A DNA stretch of 64,000 nucleotides from Ursus arctos. Lineage: Eukaryota > Chordata > Mammalia > Carnivora > Ursidae. The notes under the pieces were generated by a model, which saw nothing but the letters and a program-made list of their open reading frames with translations, had not been told where the DNA came from and searched no databases. Below, one piece after another: positions 19,070 through 33,246 of this stretch (position 1 is its first letter; every line of letters starts with the position of its first letter). Location of the stretch: the NCBI RefSeq assembly GCF_023065955.2, contig NW_026623056.1, positions 88,783,256 to 88,847,255 on the forward strand, in the 5' to 3' direction. The translations under genes and the position numbers were made by a program.

Positions 19070-19900
19070 CTGTGAAATAAACCAGACAAAAGGACAAATA
19101 CTGCATGATTTCACTTACAGGAGTCCCTAGAATAGGCAAATTTATAGAGACAGAAAGTAGAAGAAAGGCTAGCAGGGATGGAGGAGGTAAATCGAGAGTC
19201 AGTGTTTAATGGGTACAGAGTGTCTATCTGGGATGATTAGAACTAGAAACATACAGTGGTGATGGCTGCACACACTGTAAATGTACTTAATGCCAAGGAA
19301 CTGGATGCAGAAAAATAGTGAAAATGATAAATTGTATGTTATATATATCACACTGAAAGAACAGCCAAAACATAAAAATGAAACTACACTAAGACATCAT
19401 CCCTCACCCATTAAACTGGCAGAAGTTAAGTATAACACATTCTGTTGGCTAATGGGTAGGGAAACAGGCACTCCCAGGCACCACTGGTAGGAACGCCAAG
19501 TTGGAACCCTCCTTCAGCAGCAATGTATCACTGTCTCCTACAACTCAGACATCTATCTTTTGGACCCCACAATCCCAGTCCCAGGAACGTACTCCCAAAT
19601 TACATCTCTGACAGGACAAAACTACATACAAAGACAAAAAGATTATTCATTGTGGTACTATTTATGACAAAAACACTGGAAATGTCTTAAATGCCCATAA
19701 GACAGTAGTTAAATAAACTGTTAGAAGTCCAAAATTACGTGTGATGCAACTCTTAAAAAACCATAGGGAAGATATTTAAGAACTGATATGGAGTGGGTTC
19801 AAGAATATTTTCAGTGAAAAAAGTCAAGAGCAAAAGAGCATCTATAGTATGCTCTACCTTTTGTACAAAAGGAGAAACAATAAAATATTCACAAACGAAG
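19070..19900 (+). mobile_element. Ancient L1 3' fragments
   Basis: 19070-19355 has L1 3' UTR words (TGCATGATTTCACTTACAGG; TGTTTAATGGGTACAGAG; AATGATAAATTGTATGTTAT). 19356-19900 reads like ORF2-end and UTR of another old copy (TTCATTGTGGTACTATTTAT). Heavily diverged. Confidence 0.55.
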
Positions 19901-20409
19901 AAAAAACACAGCGAGCCAGAAACAGTGAGGATAGGTGGGAATGTTTATCATAATTACCCAAAACTATAAAGAAAGGGTTAAAATATACTCAATTCACTAT
20001 AAATAAGAAGAAAATCTAAAAACAGTCTCATTACATAGAACAAAGTCCGTTAAATTAACAGGCTGGTGATAACAGCAAGCAGCTAGCATTACTGGGTATT
20101 AGGCACTGTTTTAGACACTTCACAATCAAGTAAATTCTCACATCTCTCAGGAATATATGCTACCAATGACTACTTCTACAGATCTGGCCAGAGGCACCAA
20201 AAGGGTAAACAACCTGCTCGAGTAGAAGAACTCCGATGCTGAACTACTACCTGAATGCTCTGTAACAGAATTAAATGAATTGTTTGTCCAACCATATGGA
20301 ACATTTCAAGCCTCGAAACATTACTGGTGAGAAAATATTAACATTCTATTATTAAATTTTAAAGACTCTTTACAAAAATATTGGCTTCCCCCGAAAAATC
20401 AAAATGAAG

Positions 20410-21620
20410 ACCAATAATTCCATGTGATTATTCAAAGTCAAGCAAAGGGGTTAGAGAAAGGCCGAGATATGAGAGCAAAAGCAGAAACAACTAGTTTAAA
20501 AAAAAAAATCAACTGGACTTCATTGAACTGTAAAACTTTTGTGCTTCAAAGGAAACAAACCATCAAAAAAAAGAAACGCCAGCGCCCTGAATGGGAGAAA
20601 ATATGTCCACGTCCTGTATCTGCAGAGGACTCGTATCCAGAATAAAGAACTTTCATGGCAATAAAAAAAAAGACAACCAAACTGAAAAATGGGCACAGAC
20701 ATTTCCCTAAGGATAGACAGGAAATAAGCACATGTTCCACATCATTAATCATTAGGGAAATGCAAATCAAACCCAGTGAACTCCTCCTTCACACCTGCTA
20801 GCATGGCTAAAATCAAAAAGTACAGACAATGCAGACAAGGATGTGGTGAAACTGGAATCCTCAACACGTTACTGATGGGAATATAAAATAGTGCAGCTGC
20901 TTTGGAAAATGTTTTAACAATTCCTCAAAAGATTAAAACATACAGCTACCACATGACCCAGCAAACTGAGTCCTAGATAGATACCCAAATGAAATGAAAG
21001 CTTATGTTCAATCTAAAACCTGTTAGTAAGTTGCACTATTCCTAACAGCCAAAAACAAGTATGGATACATGCTACACATGGATCAACCTTGGAAACATTA
21101 TGCTAAGCAAAAAAAAAAAAAAAAAAAAAAGCCAGTCACAAAATCATATTGTATGATTCCACTTATATAAAATGCCCAGAACAGGGGCGCCTGGGTGGCT
21201 CAGTCGGTGAAGCGGCTGCCTTTGGTTCAGGTCATGATCCCAGGGTCCTGGGATCAAACCCCACATTGGGCTCCTTGCTCAGTGGGGAGCGTGCTTCTCC
21301 CTCTCCCTCTGCCCCTGCTTATGCTCGTTCTCTCTCTCTTATACAAAAAAATAAAATCTTTAAAAAAAATAAAAATAAAAAAATAAAATGCCCAGAACAG
21401 GCCAAACAATCCATACAGACAGAAAGTGGTTGCCAAGAGCTGAGAGGAATAGACTGGGAAGTAATTTTAAGTAAGTGTAAGATCTCGTTTTAGAGGCAAT
21501 GAAAGTATTTTGAAGTTAAATAGCAGTTATGCTGACACACTTCTGTTAACATACTAGAGCTACTGGATTATATACTTGTATGGTAAGTATCTCAACAAAG
21601 CTGCTAAAAATTCATCCTAG
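20410..21620 (+). mobile_element. Ancient L1 3' half, interrupted by a SINE
   Basis: ORF2-end words on the plus strand (CAGAGGACTCGTATCCAGAA; AATGGGCACAGACATTTCCC; GGGAAATGCAAATCAAACCC), then an A-run at 21111-21130 and a 3' part after the SINE at 21401. Frames are broken. Confidence 0.7.
21185..21382 (+). repeat. Can-SINE inside an old L1, 18-bp target duplication
   Basis: Full head (GGGGCGCCTGGGTGGCTCAG), body and A-rich tail. Flanked by ATAAAATGCCCAGAACAG at 21167-21184 and 21383-21400. The insertion therefore postdates the L1. Confidence 0.96.
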
Positions 21621-21698
21621 TCTCGGCAGACTCAAAGGAAGGAATTAAGGCAAAATTAGTGAACATTATTTTATATAATTTAAAGTTAAAAAACTCAC

Positions 21699-21830
21699 AT
21701 GTCTCATGGAGCTTGAAGATTCATTTCCAGAAGATAACTCAAGCCGGCCAAGATTTCTTCTACCATAATTTGGGTATTTGCGCCTACATGTCCTCTGCCT
21801 AGACTGTGACAGCAAAACCACCGAGTCAGA
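21699..21830 (-). CDS. BRWD1: BRWD1 exon 14 of window: Arg/Ser-rich linker
   Basis: Residues 581-624: [40 protein letters not shown], ending SMRH. 132 nt, phase 0 to 0, so symmetric. Acceptor GTTTCAG, donor CAT|GTGAGT. Low-complexity, probably disordered region between the propeller and the histone-reading module. Confidence 0.96.
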
Positions 21831-24757
21831 CTGAAACACAAACATTCAGATAAAAATCAACACCCAAATAAGTACAATCATCAGCAAGATGGGCATTCTT
21901 TCAAATTCCAAAACGAATTTACCGCAAAAATAAAAATTATAACAATTCAAATACACACAATTAAACTTGGCATTTTTACCTTTAAGGTACTTAGAAGACA
22001 CACTAGATCAGCATTTTCCAAACTAAATCATTAACTGTTTTGCCATTAATAATATAACAACAACAATAACCCAAAAGGGATACCCCTTAGATTATATATC
22101 TTAGAAGTGAAAATACATACATTCGTATATTATGATGCTGTCACCAACATTAAGGAATGCAGGTACAGAGAAATAGTATTAACCCCACTTATTTCCAGGT
22201 TTTAAATTTTTAGAGGATTGGTTTTCAGTACTTTTCAGCACCACTTGAATTTTTAAAATATATTTTATCAAAACAAAATTAAATAATCTTTCAAAATCAT
22301 CTAAATAAAACAGAATGCATTTTTTAAAGGGTGGAGGGAGCATGCTAGTCCTCAAACACCCAAGTTGTATGTGAAATCACTCAATGAAAGCATATATTCC
22401 TTGAATTGATATACAAATTGACTTACCATTTTGATATATCACTGGCTGGTTTTAAAACAAATGTCCTTTCTTTAATTTGTCAGTACTGATTTTTGTTAAA
22501 ACAAAAACTCCTATTAATGAGTTTCGTGGCTAAAATTTGTTAACACAGGTGGACCAAACTACCATTAAGAACTACAAGAAAATCCCTCAAAATATATGTA
22601 TTTTTTTAAAAATAAGTTTGAGAACATCTACCTAATAAACCTATAAAGAACTGTAGACCCAAGATTGGAAAAAAGAGTACAAAAAACAAAATGCACACAG
22701 CTAAATAGAACTAACGAAGCGGAATAGAGGTCAGAAAATACTCAGAAAAGCAGATAGCAGCCTAACAAAAGGGAATCAGCAGAAGTCTAATATACATGTA
22801 ACTGCAGTGTCAGGAGGAGAGAAACATATACTATGCAAACACTAGCCAAAGGAAAGCTAGCATAGCTGTATAAACAATTTGGAGAATAAAATATTACTAG
22901 AAATAAGGGGTGAAAATTCATACTGAGAAAAGACTCAATTCAATAAGGAAAAAGGAAATTCTAAACATGTACACACCAAATAATATAGCTGTAAACCATA
23001 TAAAGAAAAACAAGCAGAAAGAGCGAAATCTAAACATAATGAAATTTTCACACATATCTCACTACAGGTAGAAGTGCCATCATTCTGAAATGGCACAGGG
23101 CACAAACTACCAAGTGGGATACATGCATATCCTGTAATCCAAAAATTTCACTCCAAGGCATATACTTAAAGGAAACATGGACACAGATACCAGGAGATAC
23201 ATACAAAATGTTGAAAGGAGAATTAGGACTAATAGTCAAACATGAAAACAACCCAAATGTCCTTCAAGAACAGACTGAACAAACAGCAGCATGTTCATCG
23301 GGGAGTACTATACACCAATGAAAATAAATGGATTTCACCTACTCACAGCAACAGGGATAAATCTCATTAAATCTCATCCAACCAAATGACAAAGCCACAT
23401 ACAAAGGACTGCATACTGCAGGGTTCCACTTCATGTTTCTCGACATTTTTGCAACATCACTACCCTACAGGAAACTCTGAACTTTTTCCTAATTTGATCC
23501 CCCACAAAATGGAATGTCACGGATGCATGTGGTCAGTGTTTACGTACTATATATAACCGGGCTTTGTACATAAGATGGTTAAGTATAATGCTTATCAGAT
23601 TTTTTCTCAATACAGGATTAAGAATAATTTCTGAGTTAGAGATTAAATTGAAAAATTTAAAGCACATTTAACTTTATAACTATTTCTTGAATTTAATATA
23701 ATTTAATTGCATAGACCGTAATATATCAAATAATATATCCAAATCAGAAAACTATGAATACATAAAGAACAGCAATGTAATCAAATTTTTAAAAATCTTC
23801 CAAAACTTATTCTTCCAGCAAAAGTAAAACTGAAAAAATTTATTAGTTTCTTAAAAATTATTTTAGTGAATTTTACTTTCAAATTTTTTTCATGAGTAAA
23901 CACCCTAACTCAGGCTGAAGAAACTCAATGAAATTTTTTTTTCTTTTCAGTACTTGACATAATGAGTTAAATCACTTTTAAGTTAAAGATAAAAACTATT
24001 TTTACTTCATTCTCAAGGCCGAAGCCATATACAAAATTATCAAGCATCAAGCTTAAACGACAAGGCATGTCATGGCAGCCAGGCATGCACAGGCCATCTG
24101 TCATGACAGGCCATCTGACTGAACGGTCAACTGAGAACAAGCCCTGGAAACACAACCACTTTCCAACAAAGTTCTGTGGCACTGATCTTGCAAACATCAT
24201 GCATCTTCCAGGAATCAATGTTAATGCTGCTCATGTGATGACCATGAAAAATAAAAGAGATACTAAATATTAAGGAATAAGATTTTCTTTGGCAGAATGA
24301 GCTTTAGAGGGTCACAAACCATTGTAACATCTAAGTTTTTTTTTTTTTTAAATGTGCATCATCTGGATAAACTTCAGAAACAGACAAAACTAACCAGCAG
24401 TTTTAGAAGTCAAATGGTTAGCTAGCTGTGGAAGTCAGTGAGTGGGAATGGACCTGAAATGCTTGCAATGGGCCTGTAACGTTCCAGTTCTTAACCTGCG
24501 TGGTCATCAGACAGTAGTTTTCTAGAGCCCTTTAGCACTGATAGGCATTAGGCTACTACTTCCTTTCCTCAAGTTTCAGACTACTCTTTCCTAATAGCTG
24601 TGCAACCTTACGTCTACTATTTTAAATCCCATACAGAAGACCATGAGCAAGAACTATCCTACTTCGGGCAAAAGTTACTAATATTCTCACTGATCAAAAA
24701 AAGGCACAAATTCAGTTTAATTTCTAGTTATTCCTAAGAAAACAGAATTTAGGTTAC
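21831..24757. other. Intron between exons 13 and 14
   Basis: About 22900-23470 contains weak plus-strand L1 words (TAATCCAAAAATTTCACTCC; CCCAAATGTCCTTCAAGAAC; TGGATTTCACCTACTCACAG), i.e. an old L1 ORF2 end. The rest is AT-rich with no young SINE or L1. Confidence 0.45.
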
Positions 24758-24851
24758 CTTTTGTGTGAGCTGGAGAGTCTTCCTTTTTCTTCCTATTATA
24801 TAAAGATTTCTTTCCTCTTCACCTTTCTCTATTCTGAAGTCTTCCAACTTC
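24758..24851 (-). CDS. BRWD1: BRWD1 exon 13 of window: basic/acidic linker
   Basis: Residues 549-580: [20 protein letters not shown] then [11 protein letters not shown]. 94 nt, phase 2 to 0. Acceptor TTTGTAG, donor AAG|GTAACC. It includes a basic RKRK cluster. I remember LQLSHK at the end of the human segment; LQLTQK here would be a species difference. Confidence 0.94.
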
Positions 24852-27826
<2,975 letters not shown>

Positions 27827-28632
27827 CTAATATGCATTTAACACATAATAGGCATATACAATCCTCTTAATAAATACAAACCAAAAACACAAATCCAAAA
27901 CACTTTGTAAAAAAGAATCATAATGTACCTGGGATCAAAATACAGAATACAAAACAAACATTAACTTCAACTTCCATTTTTACTAGACTTCCTGAAATCT
28001 TTTAATGTACAGATCTTTTCTACTATAATGCTATATTTGCCATCCTAAAGGCTTTGCCTTCTTCAAAACTGTACACTAAAAACACATCTTTTTGGAAAAT
28101 TTAGCTGTGATGGCTTCATAACAAGAGCTCGAACACCAACATTACCTGTGACTTTAGGAGATAATCTGAACTACTCAGGCAGGCAAGCTGCCAGAGTGGA
28201 TATTAAAACCACAACATGCAGAGTGGGGAAATGCTGGCAGCACTTGACTTGGAGCTGAGAGAGTGGAGGACAACCCCAAGACTGTGCAGAACCGATCAGG
28301 TGGGTAGGGCAACCCCCCATGAGTCCAAGTCAGCAGGATGAAGGATGGAGACCAATGTGGCAGCAGGTATCCCAGATAAAGTGCTTGCTTCCTTAAAATA
28401 CTGGATGAAGGGGCTCCTGCTATTGATGTAACAGAGAAACTGGAGGCTATATCCTTGCCTGCAGGAGGCTATAAAATTCTACTCCCTCTGCCAGCTCTCC
28501 TGGGCCAGGGCAAAATCCACATGACTGAACACAACCCATGTTCTTCTAGGTACGACACTCTGTTTACCAATCAAATGTGAACCAACTTGCATTGCACCAC
28601 ACTTCATCTACTGAAGAGAACATTGTATGACC

Positions 28633-28762
28633 CTTTTTTTTCTTTTTAAGTAGGCTCCACATGGAGCCCAATATGGTGGGGCTGGAACTCAAAACCCTGA
28701 GATCAAGACCTGAGCTGACAGAGTTGGGATGTTTAACCAACTGAGCCACCCAGGCACCCCAC
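28633..28762 (-). repeat. Can-SINE, partial
   Basis: T-run followed by TTTTTAAGTAGGCTCCACAT, then the reversed head ending AACTGAGCCACCCAGGCACC. It lacks the CT-rich region of full copies. Confidence 0.9.
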
Positions 28763-29654
28763 CCCTTAAAGGCCCCTACTAATCCAAATATTTATATTAG
28801 AATGTATTGATATTTAAGAAACATGTTTTGAATTGAGAACCAACAATAAACTCTAAATTTAACTGCCCACATTAAATTATTGTTCTCCAACAACATGAAG
28901 AAAACATATGCACGGGTTATTCATCACATCACTCATAAACAGCAAGTCTGAGGACTCAACTGCTCATAAACAGATTAATTACAGAAAGTACTATGAAGTT
29001 ATAAAACAGGATGAGGAAGTACTGTGAGTGGATACGGAATGATATGTAGAATATACCGTCAAAGGGAAAAAGCAAGTCAGAGAAGAACACAGCATCAACT
29101 CGAAGTAATATTCTTGCACAAAATATTTAACCTGTCTCTTGGGAGAATTTGCTTTTTCTTTTCCACAGACAAGTGGAAACATCTGGCAAGGAAAGATACT
29201 GAAATTCGTAGCCAAGTACCCCGCATAGGTGTGACATGACAGGGATGACCTCTGTGGCACTGGAGGCTCCCCCCATCTTCCACAGGCATTTATCTTCCCC
29301 AGCAAGTTTTCATTTGCGGAACCACGGTCTGCTCCCCTCCATCACTCCCACTACTGAAGTAACTAGTACTATATTCCAGGATCAAGAACCTCACCCTGAA
29401 AATTCACTTTAAGCCTTCTGATTCCGTAAGAAACATTTCATGATCTACCCAATTTTTTTTTAAATGTTTAAAGGGAAATCTAGAATTGTAGTTTTCCTTT
29501 AAAAAAAAAAAACAACTTTCTTTACTCATTTAATACAATTTTGCAAATACCCTTATTTTAGAGCACAAAAGGTTTTAATAGCCCTTCGAAGTACTTGAAA
29601 ATCAAATGTCCATTTGCTAGTATATTAACTTCACACCTAATGAAATTACCTTCA

Positions 29655-30210
29655 GACTACCATGCAGCAGCCCCTGGCCGAGAGCTTATGCTAAGGATAA
29701 AACAGGAAAACATGTTTGTGACCCTGCGTGCTTTAGCGTAAACGTCAGAGCACGAGCAGTTGGGAATGTCTGGCTTGCTCAGGGTGGAACGCTGCCCTTC
29801 CTGAAATTCCCTCAGATAACGAGCCGCCAGGAACTCTGGGTCTGCTAAAGGGTGGAACGCAACCCCAACCGAAACCTGATTGCTCTTGACCCCACGAAGT
29901 CCATAGAAACATGTTTAAGAATAGGCCTCACTTGCTGAATGTTACATCATCAAATCCCACTACCTTCCCCGTGATGTACTACTATTCACTAGGATCACGA
30001 GACTCCCCTTGATTGTATTTGATTGTTTACCGCCAATAAATACGTGAGGTTGCAGCTGTTCGGGGCAATCGCACTCTCGGCGGTGGCACGCTTGCAGGTG
30101 TCCCCTGCACCCACGCTTTCTTTCACGGCTAACCTGTCTCTGCCTCGTCCTTCTCCCGAATCACGCCACGGCTCCGCGGGCGGTGTTGCGGCACCACTGG
30201 AGTTATAAAA
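29655..30210 (+). repeat. Probable solo LTR of an endogenous retrovirus
   Basis: A 550-bp block, richer in G+C than its surroundings, with an AATAAA poly(A) signal at 30035-30040 followed by a GC- and CpG-rich stretch of the R-U5 type (GGGGCAATCGCACTCTCGGC; CACGGCTCCGCGGGCG). No coding part lies beside it. I could not define matching terminal dinucleotides or a target duplication, so the ends are approximate and the class is unassigned. Confidence 0.5.
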
Positions 30211-30218
30211 TACTCTTA

Positions 30219-30413
30219 GGGGCGTCTGGGTGGCTCAGTCATTAAGTGTCTGCCTTCAGTTCAGGTCATGATCCCAGGGTCCTGGGATCAAGCCTTGTAT
30301 CAGGCTCCCTGCTCAGCAGGAAGCCTGCTTCTCCCACTCCCATTCCCCCTGCTTGTGTTCCCTCTCTCGCTGTCTCTATCAAATAAATAAAATCTTTAAA
30401 ATAAATAAATTAA
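30219..30413 (+). repeat. Can-SINE downstream of exon 11
   Basis: Head GGGCGTCTGGGTGGCTCAGT, CCCAGGGTCCTGGGATCAAG, full CT-rich part and AAATAAATAAAATCTTT tail. Near-perfect 14-bp duplication ATAAAATAC(T/A)CTTA at 30205-30218 and 30414-30427. About 90 nt past the exon 11 donor. Confidence 0.95.
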
Positions 30414-30517
30414 ATAAAATACACTTAAAACTTTTCATACTGCATGTTCCTGACAATGACTTCATTTACTCTTCAATTTCAGCCACATTAAGTCAAAATA
30501 TTTCTCATATATATTAC

Positions 30518-30703
30518 CTCGTCGAGGTGTTTCTTCTCCGCTTGGAAGTCCATTTGGAATAGTATCCTGATCTGCTCCCATTCTCTGATCCTGCTGCTGC
30601 TGCAACTGTCTTATCATTCCATCAAGAACACTAGACTCTGGGCTTCGTTCACCATTATCATTGGTTTGTAGGCTTATAATCTGTTCAATCACCTCTCCAT
30701 CAC
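30518..30703 (-). CDS. BRWD1: BRWD1 exon 11 of window: Gln-rich linker
   Basis: Residues 426-488: [35 protein letters not shown], ending GEETPRRG. Contains a short QQQQ run. 186 nt, phase 1 to 1, so symmetric. Acceptor TTTACAG, donor G|GTAATA (moderate). Same-orientation SINEs lie about 90 nt downstream and 107 nt upstream. The [13 protein letters not shown] string is one reason for choosing BRWD1 over its paralogues. Confidence 0.97.
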
Positions 30704-30810
30704 CTGTAAATTTACAACCATAATACAAAATCATAGTAAACATGAACAGGAAAACAAACTTTCAGAAGACTACAATTAAAATTATATTAGCAATTATCAG
30801 ATTTATTTTA

Positions 30811-30995
30811 GGGGTGCCTCGGTGGCTCAGTCATTAAGCATCTGCCTTCAGCTCAGGTCAGGATCGAGTCCCGTGCCAGGCTCCCTGCTCAGTGGGGAGC
30901 CTGCTTTTCCCTCTCCCCCCCACTCATGTGTGCGCTCTCTCTTTTTCTCTAATAAAATCGTTAAAAAAAAATAAAATTTAAAAAATAAAAAAATA
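30811..30995 (+). repeat. Can-SINE upstream of exon 11
   Basis: Head GGGGTGCCTCGGTGGCTCAG, body AGCTCAGGTCAGGATCGAGT, A-rich tail. It lies 107 nt before the exon 11 acceptor in transcript direction, in the same orientation as the SINE at 30219. Confidence 0.93.
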
Positions 30996-32255
30996 AGCCA
31001 TTAAAAATATCCTATATCATAACTAATTGGATCAAAAAAAGATTCAAAACACACGAAACTCTTCCTTTATACCAAACACTACAAACCTCAACAAAGACAT
31101 TGAAACCCCTGAAGTGAGCACATGTAAACATGTGGAAGTTTCAGTGGAAGCTTTATATTTCTGTTTCACACTAACACCCCCCTTGCCTTACATAAGATAT
31201 ATTTCATTAAACTCTTATTTCCCAAGGTCTCTGACAAGACCAAAGCAACGTGTGATTTCTGATGTAGAGAAAAGCAGTGGCATTTCTCCTCCACTCTCTT
31301 AATTTAAAAAAAGGGTAACACTCTTCAACAAACTACAACTGTAGCTCCCCCAACCCAAGAGTCCTGAGAGCAGGTGCCACTGAGGACGGTAACTACACAT
31401 GCCTCTCCCACTAAGCTTAAGTTACTCTATCTCTTCCGTATGCTTTTAGCATAGCCGGTACCCATAATTCTTCAAGTACAAAATCAGCTTTTTTAAAAGT
31501 GCCTTTGCTGCTTTATTTTTGAAATAACAGGTTCACTTAATATTAATGGATAAAAAGTGTTAGATGGTTGTGGGGTCTGGAAAATTATCTGAACACTAAC
31601 TTTTTCATGCAAACAATTCCTTATATATCCTCCCACATAAAATGCATCTTCCTTGAACATAACATATAACACAGACTAAGCCCCCAGCAACTTATAAGGA
31701 GAACCCCTAACAGACTGAAATTAATAGTTCCGCCTGGGGCAAAGACATTTCAGAATCACTGCAACAGGCCCTTCCCCCCAGAAGATCAGCAAGAACATCC
31801 GGCCAAGACCAAGTTTATCTATCAACAAGAACTGCAGAACTCCAGCACTAGGGAAATACAGCATACAGAATTCATGGCTTTTTTCCCATGATTCTTTAGT
31901 CTTTCAACATTAATTTTTAAACTTTTATTTTTTCTTTTAAATTTTTCTTCTTTTTTCAACCAACTTATCAATTCCTTTTATCTTTTTTTAATTTTCATTT
32001 TTATAGTCGTACAGTCATATATTTCTTTCCTTAAAATTTTGGGATGCAGTTTCTTCTGACCAAAATACACCCCAAATCTAGTATATGGCTCTCTTCTGTT
32101 CACCAGCCTGATCATATTCTTTTTTTCTCTCTCTCTCTCTTCCTCCCCCCCCCCCCCGTTTCAGGTCTCTTCTAATTTGTTTAGTATATAATTCTCTGGG
32201 GTCATTGTTACCCTTTCAGCACGTTTTTCTCTTGTTCATCTATTCTTTCAACAAA

Positions 32256-33133
32256 ATGACAAAACGGAAAAACTCACCTAAAAAAATAGTACAAGAGGCA
32301 GTACCGACTGCCAGGGACCTAATCAATATAGACATTAGTAAGATGTCAGAACTAGAGTTCAGAATAATGATTATAAAGATACTAGCTGGGCTTGAAAAAA
32401 GCATACAAGACACTAGAGAACCCCTTTCTGGAGAAATAAAATCTAACCAAGTCGAAATCAAAAAGGCTATTAATGAGGTGCAATAAAAGATGGAAGCTCT
32501 AACTGCTAGGATATTAAATGAGGCAGAAGAGAGAATTAGTGACATAGACCAAATGGGGAATAAAGAAACTGAGAAAAAGAGAAATAAACTACTGGATCAT
32601 GAGGGGAGAATTCAAGAGATAAGTGATACCATAAAGTGAAACAATATTAGAATAATTGGGATCCCAGAAGAAGAAAGAGAGAAAGGGACAGAAGGTATAT
32701 TGGAGCAAATTATAGTGGAGAACTTCCTTAATTTGAGGAAGGAAACACATCAAAATCCAGGAGGCTCAGAAAACTCCACTCAAAATCAATAAAAACAGGT
32801 CAACACCCCAACATCTAATAGTAAAGCTTAGAAATCTCAGAGACAAAGAGAAAATTCTGAAAGCAGCTTGGGACAAGAGGTCTGTAACCTACAATGGTAG
32901 AAACATTAGACTGACAGCAGCCCTAGCCACAGAGACATGGCAGGCCAGAAAGGACTGGCATGATATATTCAGGGTACTAAATAAGAAAAATATGCACCCA
33001 AGAATACTTTATCCAGCTAGGCTGTCATTGAAAATAGAAGGAGAGATAAAAAGCTTCCAGGACAACCAGAAACTAAAAGAACTTGCAATCACCAAACCAG
33101 CCCTACAAAAAATATTGAAAGGGGTCCTCTAAG
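32256..33133 (+). pseudogene. L1 ORF1 pseudogene
   Basis: ATG at 32256 starts MTKRKNSPKKIVQEA, and recognisable ORF1 sequence continues to ALQKILKGVL before 33133. In-frame stops at about 32484 and 32637 break it. ORF1 normally encodes the RNA-binding chaperone of the L1 particle; it cannot be made here. Confidence 0.85.
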
Positions 33134-33246
33134 CAAAGAGAGAGCCCAAAAGTAACATAGACCAGAAAGGAACAGAGATAATATACAGTTAACAGTCACC
33201 TTACAGGAAATACAATGGCACTAAATTCATATCTTTCACAATCACC

